Source: JAKIYB01 sp964590255
Lineage (GTDB): Bacteria; Armatimonadota; Hebobacteria; CAIYQO01
Length of the DNA stretch: 64,000 bases
Direction: 5' to 3'
Assembly: GCA_964590255.1 (NCBI GenBank)
Contig: CAZPYA010000007.1
Coordinates: 1-64,000, forward strand
The position numbers and the translations under genes are program-made. The notes beneath the pieces were generated by a model. The model worked only from the letters and a program-made list of their open reading frames with translations, had not been told where the DNA came from and ran no database searches. Below are positions 46,101 to 54,395 of the stretch, one piece after another (within the stretch, counting starts at the first letter, position 1; every line of letters begins with the position of its first letter).

Positions 46101-49100
46101 GATGTGCGCCGTGAGGTTGATAGCCCGGTTGATAATGACGTTGAGCGACGCGGGGTCATCCAGCGTGATCGTGTCCGTTGGCCCGTAGAAGAACGCGCCG
46201 CCGGGCACTTTCACGTCGAGTGAGGTGGCTTCCAGCGTCACCGCGCCCAGGTCGGCCACCGCCGGGTTCGCCTGCCCGTAGAGCCGCGCCTGGTAGACGC
46301 CGCCGCGGAAGGTGCCGGTGACGGACTGCGTGTTATTGGCGAAATGCCCCTTGTCGGTGGTAATGGTCACGGTATTGCCATCCGGAACCGGCGTCGTAGT
46401 GCCGGGCAGATAGCCGTTGACGGTGACCAGCACCGAACTGATGCCATCACTGAAGATACGGGCGGCCGCCGGCGTATAGCTGAAGACCATGGCGCCCGTG
46501 CCCTCGAAGACGAATGGCACTGTGCCCGAGACGGTATTATATTCGGCGATAATATTCACCGTGCCGGCAGTGGTGCCGGTGACGGTGAAGGACGCCGCGC
46601 CGTTCGTCTCGGTGATCGACTGCGCGCCGACGGCCCCGTTGACCGTGGCGGCCGCGCCAGTGGTGTAGACGTTCAGTTTATACCCGGTGAAGACCGGCTG
46701 GTCCTTCGTATCCAGCACCGTGGCGACCACCGTGACCGGTGAGTTGACGACGCCCGGCGAGGCCGTGCGCGGCGTCAGCGTGATCTTTGCCGGCGGGCCG
46801 ACAAACGTGAGGGACTTGTCATCCGTCACCTTGGCCGCGCCGGATTCGGCGACCACCGTCGCTGCGCCACCTGCTCCACCCTTGCCACGCAACTTCAGCG
46901 TGACCTTCCCGTTAAGGAAGGTGAGGCCGGCGGGCGAGTTGCCGATTTCCAGGCCCGTGGTCGGGTTCACGAAGGTGGCATTCACCCCGGTCACCGACAG
47001 CGAGGTCAGCGGCGTGTCGTCCGGTACCGGATAGCCGGCGTCGTCCGTCGCCTTGATTTCGACCGTCACTTCTTCTTTCTTCCCGTCCAGCCACTCGTGC
47101 ACATCGGAGTCCGTCGGCAGGCGGGTCGCGCCGATATAGGACACCGTGATGGCCTTCGCCGGCTTCAGGAAGGCGATATTCGACGTCGTAACGGTGAGCG
47201 CGCCCACGCGGGCCGTCACCCGGAAGTTATAATTGGTCACCTTGGTCGGATCGGCGGCCTTCACCTGCACCGTGGCGGTGCCGTTGTCGCCGATCTTCAC
47301 TGCGCCGGCGTCCGGCACGGTGACGAAGCCGGTGTTGTTCACGCTGAAATACACCGTCATCGAGTCTTTCACGATCGGCGTGCCGTTGGCATCCTTCACC
47401 TGCACGCGGAGCGTCACCGTATCGGTGCTGTTAATGAACGTCGGCGGGTTGATGAACTCGACCGTCGCCGGCGGACCGACCACCTTCAGGTTGAAGATAT
47501 TCTGGTCGGTCTGGCTGTAGATGCCCGACTTCCAGTCATACTGCAGGTAGCCCGGTCCCGGGTTGCCCGCCGCATACGCCTTGAAGTCGCCGGTAATTTT
47601 GCTGGTGCCGTCCAACGCGATGAACGACGGCAGGTTCTGCAGCGCGCCCTGGTCAGATGACAGCCACACGCCCACGGCATCGCCGGCGGGAATGGCCTTG
47701 CCGGCCGCGTCGAGCGCGGTGATGGTGGCTTTCGCCACGTCCAGATTGGTGCCGACTTCGGCGCCCATCTGCACCGCGGCTTTATCGAAGTCGAACTTCA
47801 ACGTCGCCGCGCCGCCGATGACCTTGATCGGCGTCTGGGCGGACGCGCCGCCGGTGTAGGCGTAGATCTTCTCCGCGCCATGGAAGCGGCTGCGATAATA
47901 CGCATACGCGCGGGAAGTCCGCGTGTTGCCGTTGATATACGGCACGATATCCACGTCCAGCATCGCCTGCTCAGCGGCCGCCGCGCTACCCAGCGTCGGT
48001 ACCATCCGGCCGATCCCCACCGAGAACGTCACCTTGGCTGCGGGGTCCTTCCTGGTGGGCAGCGCCGGGTTGCCGAACCGGTCGACGATACTGCTGGCGA
48101 TCACCCCGATTTGATCCGGTCCCAGATAGCCGGGCACCTGTTCCGGATACCCGTAAATCTGCGTGGCGCTGGTGCCGTCCACGATCGGGTCCAGCGTCAG
48201 CGTCATGCCGGACGGCGTGCCCGCGTTGATGGTGATGGTGTCGGAGTAGATGTCCAGCGGCATTTCCATGAGCTGCTGGTCGACTTCGAAGCGCACCGCG
48301 AACGGCCGCGAAGATTGCCCCTGCAGCGAACTGATGGTGACCGACTGTTCCACCCCACCGACTTCATTCGTACGGCCGACAATCGTCGGCGCCGCTGTAA
48401 TCTGTTCATCGGTGAAGATGAAGCTCATGCGGTACGGCGTATTGCCGGCGCACGGCTGATCCAGCGCGTCATAGAGATACGCGCGCACGGTGATGGTCGT
48501 GCCGGCAGTGATGGTGTCCGGCGCATCCATCGAGAGATAGGAGGACGGATCCAGCGGATTGCCTTCCACCGGGCCGCCGACCATCAGCACGCGATTTTGA
48601 TACGCACCCGGGCCGGCCACACGGAAAGTGTTCGAGTAAACCACGCGGCCGTCCGTGCGGTTCACGCGGGCGATGATTTCCGCGCCGCCGGCGGGGGCGT
48701 TGCGGTCGGCGCTGTTGATCGTTGCCGTGCAGGAGCCCGCGGCGGTGGTGCGCACAGGGTCAATCGATCCGTACGGCTTGCCGGTATTCGGCTTCGGAAT
48801 GCCGGGCGCCGGATACGGGTTGCCCAGGTAGTCGTCGGCCGCCATGAACTCATACGACTGCGGCTCGACGATCTCGAAGAAGACCTGCGTGCCATCGGGC
48901 ACCGGGTTGCCATATTCATCCGTCACGCGGGCATATACCGAGCTCTGATAGTCGGCGCCGGTGGCCGGACGGCCGTTCGTGCGCAACAGCGACCACGGGC
49001 CGGCCAGCGACAACTCGACGAGCGACGGCATGCCGCCGCGCACCGTAATCTGCGATGCGCCGGTGACGCCTTTGCCGGTGACGGTAATCGTCACCACTTG

Positions 49101-52100
49101 CGCCTTGTTCGGGCCGGTAAAGGCGATGCCCGGCTGGTTATCGTTGCCCCACACGGTGCCGTCGGCGCGGGTGGTGGCAGTGGTCTGCGCCAGCACGCCC
49201 GCGGTGGTGCTGATCGTCACCGGGGTATTCGGCACCGGCACGCTGTTATCCGTCACCTGGATCTGGATGCGCGTGGTATTCACCCCGTTCACTACCAGCG
49301 TGGTGAGGTTCGGCGTCACGATGACCTTCGTCACATCGTTCTGCGGCTGCATGAGGATAGAGACGGTATTTTCCACCGGGCCACTGGTCGCCTTGACGGT
49401 GAGCGTCACCGCCAGGGAGGCCGGCGTTCCCTGCAGCACTACGGTGGCGATGCCGCTGGTGGTACGCACCTTGATATCGCGGGTAGAGCTACCCTGGAAC
49501 GTGCCGCCGCCGGTGACGTTGAACACCACCTCGGTGTTATCCTCCACCGGCTGCCCGAAGACGTCATATACCTTAGCCGTAATGACTGCCTGCGAAGAGT
49601 TGTCCGCGACGATGGCGGGCACATTTGTAGTGAGGTCGATGCGGTTGGAAAAGAGGCCGACATAGGTGACCGGCACCGCGATGCTGATCGGCGGCTCGAC
49701 GCTGAGCACGCCGGCCGTCACGGTGACGTTCGCCTGCACCTGCCCTTCCGGCAGCGAGGTCGCCTTCAGCGTGAAGGTCGCCTTGCCGTCGTCGCCGGTG
49801 GTGGCGACGATCGGAGCGACGCTGCCCATGGTGGCGGTGAGCAGCACCACGGTCTGCGGCACCACGTTGCCGTTCGCGTCTTTCACTTCCACCGTGCCGG
49901 TGGTCGAGGAACTGTCGCGCGCCGGCAGACGGTCCGTCTGCAGCGTCATATTGATAGCCGCCGGCTCGCCGTGTACGATAGTCAGCGAGGCGTCCTTATT
50001 CAAGGCGCCGACGAAGGCCACCACCGTGACCGTGCCGGCCTTGAAGCCGCCGCGTATCTTCACCGTCGCCACGCCGTTTTGGTCGGTGGTGGCGACATTG
50101 GTGTCATCCGCATTGCCCGAGATGCCGTCCGCGCCGGGGAAACCGACGTTCAGGTCCGAGCAGGCAAAGGTGACGCGTTTGCCGGGCACCGGCACGTTTT
50201 TGCTGTCGGTCAACTTCGCCGTTGCGGTGATGATGCTGCCCTTCGCCGGGTCCAGCGATACATTCGGGTTCGTCGACTTCACCGCGGCGACTTCCTCGGC
50301 GCTCAGCGTGAGCGTAAGCGTCTCGGCGACCGGCTGCGTGATGATGAAGTGCGCCTGGTTGGAAATGCCAACGGCTTTGCCGTCCGCCAGCATGTTCACG
50401 GTAATATAGTCTTCGCCCGCGGCGACCGACTTCCAGTAGAGCACCGCCGTGCCATCCGCCGCCGTAGTAAGCTGCTGCGAGGCCATGGCGCCGGCGCCAT
50501 CCGCCGTCTTCGCCAGCAGGCCGTTGCGGCAATCCACCACCAGCTCGACGCCGGCTACCGGCTGGCTGTCGGTGCCAACCGCGGTGATGGTCAGACGCTC
50601 GGCGGGCGCGCCCAGCGTCACCGTCAGATCGCTCGGTGAAATGGTGAGGTTGGCCACGTCCGGCAGCGGAGTGAGTCCGACCACCGGGAACGGGCCTGGC
50701 GCAGCCTGGCCGGCGGCATCCACCGGCACCAGCGTGTAGGTCACCGCCTGGCGCATCGGCGCCACCGGATCGCGGTAGCTATTGGTACCCCACGCCAGCG
50801 TGGTGAGCTTGGTGAACTTCTGCAGCAGCACCGCCCCGGTGACAGACGTGGAACCGGCGGCCAGCGTAGTGCTCGACCAGACCTGGAACGCATCGCCATC
50901 CGTCATCGGCGACGCGCCATCGGCGTTCGTCACCGGCGCCTGCCAGTTCAGCGTCACGGCGCCGCGGCTGTTCGTCACCGTCAGGCCGGTGACGTTGCCG
51001 GGGAGCAGATTCACGCGCACCGCGGCGCTGATGACCGGATCGGACACGAATGCGCCGGCCACCGCGTCGACGCGGTAGGTATATTCATAGCCGTCCTGCA
51101 CGGTATCGTCCACGTAGGTGGTCTCGCCGCGCACGACAATGGTCTTCAGTAGCGTCCAACTCACCTGACGGGTGAGCGGCAAGGCATTATTGTGGTTGCG
51201 GATGCTGTCCATGCCGCGGCCGGGACTCTTCGTCAGGCCGTCAGGACGCCCAATCGTCGTCTTGCTGTTCGGGCTGGTCAGGCTGCCCATGGTGGCGCTC
51301 TTCTGCTGTTCCGTGCGGTAGAGCTTATACCCGGTAACGAAGGTGTCGGACGGGATGGGCCACTGCACGCGCAGCGAGACGGCGCCGGTGGCGCCGGTGC
51401 GCGGCACGGTGGTCACGTCGACGCCAGTCGGGCCTTGCGGTTTGCCAGCGGCGACGATGATAGAGCCAACCACCTGCGTCGGGTTATACAGCCCGGCGGC
51501 GGTGACGGCGAAGACACGATACTGATAGTTGCCGGTGGCAGGCACGGCGCGCTGGGCGTCGCGCAGGCCGGCAGAGACGATGTCGCCGTCCTGAGCCCAA
51601 TCGCCGATGCCGCCACTGGCCAAACGGCGCTCAATGACAAAGCCCGTCACGAATGACGGCAGTGTGGTGCCGATTTCCCAATGGATGTTCACGATGCCGC
51701 CGGCGACCGGCGTCACGGTGACCGTCTGCACGGGCGGCGGCACGCCGGGGCCGACGCCAGTGGTGTCGGCATTACTAAGGTTCACCACGTCATACGGCGT
51801 GGTGGATCCATCGCTATATACGGCTACCAGTGCATACTCGTACAAATGCCCGGGCAGCGGCGGATTCGTGGAGCGCTGGCCGTCGGCGAAGACAAGGAAG
51901 TTGTTCTGCAGGTACATGTCGCCGACCGGCACGGTGGCGACCAGGTCGGTGGGCACCGCGCGGCCCGCCGCGCGCGAACCCGCGAGACCGCGGTCGGCGC
52001 GCTTGATGCGGAAGGCGACTAACTGGTCGAATTTGTCCGGCTTCACCATTTTGAATTCGACGCCGGACGCGGTCGGCGCGGAATATGCGCGGCCGGGAAC

Positions 52101-52964
52101 GATCACCACCGGCGGCGCGGCGGATTTACTGCCGCCGCCCCCGCCCGCGATGGCGAGAATAGCCACGGCGCCGATGGCGCCAACAATCATGCCGAGGTTC
52201 GATTTCGGCTTCGCGGAGCCGATTACCGGCTCGTCGATCGGTTCAGTCGTCCGCGGTCCGGGTTTCACCGTGCCCGGATCGCTATTCGCCTGTACGATCG
52301 GTTTCCCGCCGGTGAGCTGCACGGCGAGGTTGCGCGCGATGTTATTGATCGCCTCGCCGTCATGCGCGACTTGCGAGCCGCCGTTGTCCGGCAACTGCCG
52401 GCTTTTGCCGATGACGATGAACGGAGAAGACATCGCCTTGCCGCCGGCGTCTTTCATCACCTTCACCGCTTTGAGGCTGATGTAAGTGCGCTGCGGGTCC
52501 GGCTTCGTCGTGAATTCGTACTGATCGATGGCCCCGTAGATCACCGCGTCCACGCCGAGCGCGGCGGCGAGATTCCCGGAGGCATTCACGCGGACATCGG
52601 GAGGCGTCTCCGGATTGACGGCGGCATCGTAATTCGCCATCAACTTCGCGAAATCGGCTTCTTCCATCGTCTTGCTGGCGCGGGTGAGGAACGGCGAGGT
52701 GCGGGTGAGTTCGTTCACCTCCACGCCGGTCTGCCCGATGAGCATGACCTGCAGTTCACGCGTAATACGGCTCGCCAGATCAAAGGGAGCGTCCGCATCG
52801 CCGGTGGCGATGGGCAACAGGATAATGTTCTGCCGCCCGCCGGCCGCCGCCTGCAGGGGGCTCGCCTGCAGCAACAGCATGAGGGTGGCGCTCGGGACCG
52901 TCATCAAGGCGGCGAGGATGCACATCATCGCCCGACCGTAGAGTCCCCGTATGAACTTCTTCAT
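40146..52964 (-). CDS. giant surface protein: CsgG-like domain, FN3 and dozens of invasin-like Ig repeats
   Basis: The product is 4272 residues with an AAGGAG site at the ATG. Residues 1-40 are a signal peptide. Residues 45-215 form a CsgG/TolB-N-like alpha/beta domain (QNIILLPIATG ... LGVDAVIYGAID). A membrane or Gly-rich segment lies at 257-278. About four fibronectin type III domains follow (300-780). Then come tandem bacterial Ig (Big_1, invasin-type) repeats to near residue 4180; I count at least 25 copies of the TxxxGxAxxxL-type strand (TTDQNGVATVKIRG, TTGDDGKATFTLKA, TDENGRLTLTHS). A last FN3 ends the protein. No LPXTG, autotransporter barrel or FlgD-like tail. It is probably a long extracellular stalk or adhesin; mode of export unknown. 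Confidence 0.85.
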   Translation of the reverse strand: MKKFIRGLYGRAMMCILAALMTVPSATLMLLLQASPLQAAAGGRQNIILLPIATGDADAPFDLASRITRELQVMLIGQTGVEVNELTRTSPFLTRASKTMEEADFAKLMANYDAAVNPETPPDVRVNASGNLAAALGVDAVIYGAIDQYEFTTKPDPQRTYISLKAVKVMKDAGGKAMSSPFIVIGKSRQLPDNGGSQVAHDGEAINNIARNLAVQLTGGKPIVQANSDPGTVKPGPRTTEPIDEPVIGSAKPKSNLGMIVGAIGAVAILAIAGGGGGSKSAAPPVVIVPGRAYSAPTASGVEFKMVKPDKFDQLVAFRIKRADRGLAGSRAAGRAVPTDLVATVPVGDMYLQNNFLVFADGQRSTNPPLPGHLYEYALVAVYSDGSTTPYDVVNLSNADTTGVGPGVPPPVQTVTVTPVAGGIVNIHWEIGTTLPSFVTGFVIERRLASGGIGDWAQDGDIVSAGLRDAQRAVPATGNYQYRVFAVTAAGLYNPTQVVGSIIVAAGKPQGPTGVDVTTVPRTGATGAVSLRVQWPIPSDTFVTGYKLYRTEQQKSATMGSLTSPNSKTTIGRPDGLTKSPGRGMDSIRNHNNALPLTRQVSWTLLKTIVVRGETTYVDDTVQDGYEYTYRVDAVAGAFVSDPVISAAVRVNLLPGNVTGLTVTNSRGAVTLNWQAPVTNADGASPMTDGDAFQVWSSTTLAAGSTSVTGAVLLQKFTKLTTLAWGTNSYRDPVAPMRQAVTYTLVPVDAAGQAAPGPFPVVGLTPLPDVANLTISPSDLTVTLGAPAERLTITAVGTDSQPVAGVELVVDCRNGLLAKTADGAGAMASQQLTTAADGTAVLYWKSVAAGEDYITVNMLADGKAVGISNQAHFIITQPVAETLTLTLSAEEVAAVKSTNPNVSLDPAKGSIITATAKLTDSKNVPVPGKRVTFACSDLNVGFPGADGISGNADDTNVATTDQNGVATVKIRGGFKAGTVTVVAFVGALNKDASLTIVHGEPAAINMTLQTDRLPARDSSSTTGTVEVKDANGNVVPQTVVLLTATMGSVAPIVATTGDDGKATFTLKATSLPEGQVQANVTVTAGVLSVEPPISIAVPVTYVGLFSNRIDLTTNVPAIVADNSSQAVITAKVYDVFGQPVEDNTEVVFNVTGGGTFQGSSTRDIKVRTTSGIATVVLQGTPASLAVTLTVKATSGPVENTVSILMQPQNDVTKVIVTPNLTTLVVNGVNTTRIQIQVTDNSVPVPNTPVTISTTAGVLAQTTATTRADGTVWGNDNQPGIAFTGPNKAQVVTITVTGKGVTGASQITVRGGMPSLVELSLAGPWSLLRTNGRPATGADYQSSVYARVTDEYGNPVPDGTQVFFEIVEPQSYEFMAADDYLGNPYPAPGIPKPNTGKPYGSIDPVRTTAAGSCTATINSADRNAPAGGAEIIARVNRTDGRVVYSNTFRVAGPGAYQNRVLMVGGPVEGNPLDPSSYLSMDAPDTITAGTTITVRAYLYDALDQPCAGNTPYRMSFIFTDEQITAAPTIVGRTNEVGGVEQSVTISSLQGQSSRPFAVRFEVDQQLMEMPLDIYSDTITINAGTPSGMTLTLDPIVDGTSATQIYGYPEQVPGYLGPDQIGVIASSIVDRFGNPALPTRKDPAAKVTFSVGIGRMVPTLGSAAAAEQAMLDVDIVPYINGNTRTSRAYAYYRSRFHGAEKIYAYTGGASAQTPIKVIGGAATLKFDFDKAAVQMGAEVGTNLDVAKATITALDAAGKAIPAGDAVGVWLSSDQGALQNLPSFIALDGTSKITGDFKAYAAGNPGPGYLQYDWKSGIYSQTDQNIFNLKVVGPPATVEFINPPTFINSTDTVTLRVQVKDANGTPIVKDSMTVYFSVNNTGFVTVPDAGAVKIGDNGTATVQVKAADPTKVTNYNFRVTARVGALTVTTSNIAFLKPAKAITVSYIGATRLPTDSDVHEWLDGKKEEVTVEIKATDDAGYPVPDDTPLTSLSVTGVNATFVNPTTGLEIGNSPAGLTFLNGKVTLKLRGKGGAGGAATVVAESGAAKVTDDKSLTFVGPPAKITLTPRTASPGVVNSPVTVVATVLDTKDQPVFTGYKLNVYTTGAAATVNGAVGAQSITETNGAASFTVTGTTAGTVNIIAEYNTVSGTVPFVFEGTGAMVFSYTPAAARIFSDGISSVLVTVNGYLPGTTTPVPDGNTVTITTDKGHFANNTQSVTGTFRGGVYQARLYGQANPAVADLGAVTLEATSLDVKVPGGAFFYGPTDTITLDDPASLNVIINRAINLTAHIVDLLGNPVDGQIAIKTTDVANKVVNSTVNAVNGQANFNVTPTTVGAYKVEASSNGKKATLDFTVNLSIPTSITVAPVGVAAGSARIAADGSGAPLQYTITAMDAQGQPSGNFTARVQISPAGILCLDQYDFSGAAQQIDVPIDATGTGDFWMNGAAGSQVGPATIAVTAGTLSASSTVRLIGLTKTLVFTASGTRLLANDNDKLTFSVLARDEKNQTVMDGTPITLTALPVNAGDPPLGANEFRFSPSAPKTTNGSVTVDFYSNRIAIVKAGIDSGLNIRAAVDGDGGLITKDVKISSDGAQTLTLNLGVGQPARISADGISGPTGTNQTQLVVTGTAVNSLGTLLTGVQLNGLPVTVTSQKGILNNQLGTVTTRFDATGNATLTLSGTTSTTPGSSNVSATSGDATSNTQAVAFVNVAAAATGFTFVSNPVAVANKLKINQGASFTLDVTAKDAANPAQAVLKGTTFSITANGLSVTPVAGGGTDIITNDDTGRVRWTVTASMPGTRDIFVKAGDVTANAVFTVEVVPVAGDFSLLVKEEKRIFFDPTTTANLPKSTSFELTGYQTVGGPVQPYAEITLTTDMGTFVATQGVTPEANGKIAKVVLNQAGTMLVRMTGDGANVGTPNITAVSGTVNAVTKSLNTAALPIQFIGPPYRIIAQTASKYQTTLSDDLRVMQDDPVTITASVQDKAGNTVLDGFMVDFRLPAGSQGILRARSTLITGGTVKADLSSNYSGVFAVTAQAQDTTGADIAGVNDTTTVTIRTYARTITLDTTTPGRISQDGQEASKITVRGVDANGDAVLAGTPARFTILQADPLLAQLVDPLNEASFGAQQDVVFDKDGKAEIFVRGQGVVGKVGQVGVQVASYNTGKVPGPDASPIFQANITNQVALYGPGNLTADAPNLTAVMAPTKVVPGSTGTLTIALKKNGIAYNPAWYTITVTADTGALTGAQVLSTTGTTAGECALSYTITAEEAVTKLASINPQIKVTVKVDGSEQTAAGTITQDFFFTIADKPWPGITDPATKYTVTAKTPATLQDAAPNGGLNLNTEGTLTVQLRDAAGQTLGQGRDITILASDGFVGDDALGAPTAGTATVQTGTDGKITLRIKAPNQKPATGKLSLTFKDGANTLTQVDTLGNPMASNVIDINVKDAKLVATLTLESIGATKRIYYSTKAEDTVYTKNAAGNYVLLPLPTTTTVKFKGMTNDATPVGAAGASIVVSTDRGVIRKNGTVDAFESSKTYTLDATGTLTLDIQGNGLDADLGTPRFTVTAPDSNVTTTFDANPLQIVGKANTVTVTPSTVNFFQNAETNVAVTVLDKAGQAVLDGWPVEFIQSSVQWADPTVAEWWETGGDGIYRLPVAPVTTNGVCAGQFASNHSGRYTVGANVPKSFAPGAPPVPDYITSTQDVVVKTFARNYTVSKEAAYPTRILSDSTELTHLYVVCTDNDNKKLLEGVKVAARPNLGRIIQESDQNSYVDAPLTGQLFGGAFLEMPVNQDSEIRFFVRGRNRIGIVGLQINNNIAQAPFAPNPPVPVPVYNWDTVSAAVPGAPKIVLYGPPLGTAIFNVDLSSQTIAGTDTSNTVEANRRATYSLSILDQFGNPFPAGFRATIVDNGMKVNDPPVTQTDENGRLTLTHSLPLEGANILKRQITIYLEGEGSGGAINYTLAPQAPLPATNLIVTKPRSAIMPSSQVIGLSEALPFIARALDDDGNAALDGFPMTLTQVGLVTASVTQLSPITAVGGTVSGTLNPGNTAGKLTLRANYVNAGVPTQIGTSGTIFVGYPTAAAIAIPATGQVTSASTTAITANLTTVGQAVTSGYPVRLVITSGGGTFTGGVTTLDTTTNGAGQALFTYIAPAIAAGGSSATTITVYDGPGLTTTGQVRTSINLTVVNIPATPGAPNVATGSKQVVLTWSAPVATPAVTSYMVQYRINGGVWLTVGPVAATTTTITGLADTNTVDARVSAINAVGQTAYGATGSGVAGP

Positions 52965-53045
52965 GGTGAACCGCTCCTTTTGTCACATGCGCCCGCGCAG
53001 GCGCAGATACTGCCCGCTATACATAATGATGTCGCTATCCGCTGG

Positions 53046-54395
53046 TTATTTCACCGGCACCGTCAGGGAGGTCCGCGTGCGCTGTCCGTCAGCGGCTTCC
53101 GCGGTCAGCGTGCACAGGTACAGGCCGCCCGGCAGGCGGCGTCCCTGGGCATCACAGCCGTCCCAGATCGATGTGGTGAGTTCGCCACTCGAACGCCCGG
53201 GGGATAGCGTTCGGACCAAGCGCCCGGTCGGTGTGCGCCACTCCAGCGTGACGGCAGCCGGCAGCGAGAGCGCATAGCGCACCGCCGCACCGGGGGCGGA
53301 GGCCTTGCCGGCCACCACCTGCACCTGGCTAAAACGGAGGCGTTCCAACTGACCGCCCGCCTGTAGCGTAAAGCGGCGAACGCCTCCTTGTCCACTATTA
53401 TAACTATACCCGGTGCTGGTGCGCAATGACACCTGCTGACCGGTCGTTTCGTCGGTGAGCACCACCGGCAGGCCGGCGGGCAGGTTTGACAAATCGGGCC
53501 AGCGCAGCGCCACCAGGGTCTCGGCGCGCGTGCACTGCACCTCGAACGTCCACGTCTTCGCACCGCCCGGCGCCTGCAGATACTGTGCGTAGTTGCCCGC
53601 CGCCCGCGTGCCGTCGCGACGCGCGAAGTAGGCGGACAGGCCGATCGGACTGATAGGCGGCTCCATGAGGTTGCCGTCCGTGCCCGCCTCGGTTGATGCC
53701 GGCGCCACACCGAAGACGTTTAGCGTATCCTTCGCCTCGCCCGCCTGCACCAGCAGGTTGACCTGCCAGCGCTCCGCCGTGCCGGCGGTGCGGTTGGCGC
53801 TGCGCGCCCCGGTGGTATTCGGATTCATCACCGCCAGCGTGGTGTCCGGCGAATAGACCAGCCGGCAACTCTCGCTGGCATACAGCCAGAACCCCTGATA
53901 CGGCTTCAACTCGGTGGTGGTGGCGTTCAACGGCGCGGGATTGACCGGCGGCGTATACACGTTCTTCAACGGATCCCAGGCCCACAGTTCGGGACGGATA
54001 AGGCCGCGCGCCAACGCATCGGCGAACGGATACTCTTCGCTGTTCCAGATTACCCGGCACTTGCCCCACTCAGTGGTAAACTGGAAGGGGGTGCTGATGG
54101 CGTTCCATCCCTTATACAACTGCACGCGGTATGCTTCGCGCTGGCTCACCGCCGTGGCGTTGGTCAGTGACAGCGGCGTGGTGTTATTGACTTTCAGCCA
54201 GTAGGCGCGCCCCGGTTCCAGCGTCACGCCGTCGGACGCGGCGTATTTATAGCTCGACGTCACGGGGTCATACGACACCAACTGCACGTTTGGCCCAAGG
54301 CCGAGTGCCGTGCGGGCATCCGCCGTATTCACTCCGTCGTTGGGATCGGCATCCAACTGGAAGGGGAAGCCGATGAGGTGGGTCGCCGGCTGCAA
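53046..54395 (-). repeat. C-terminal paralogous module, copy 1
   Basis: The part of this gene coding for the roughly 445-residue module shared with genes at 55863-59039 and 61286-64000. Order: two GYW-type segments, a WPDLS-type beta-sandwich, a FlgD-like Ig domain. Confidence 0.6.

Noticed and set aside
43509..50639. Long plus-strand frames (618, 919 and others) over the giant gene
   Set aside because: Arg/His/Gly-rich shadows; the minus strand gives a continuous repeat protein with a signal peptide and ribosome binding site.
40146..52964. CRISPR array or DNA-level tandem repeats in the giant gene
   Set aside because: The repeats are diverged at DNA level and recognisable only as protein domains; no short identical spaced repeats were seen anywhere in the window.
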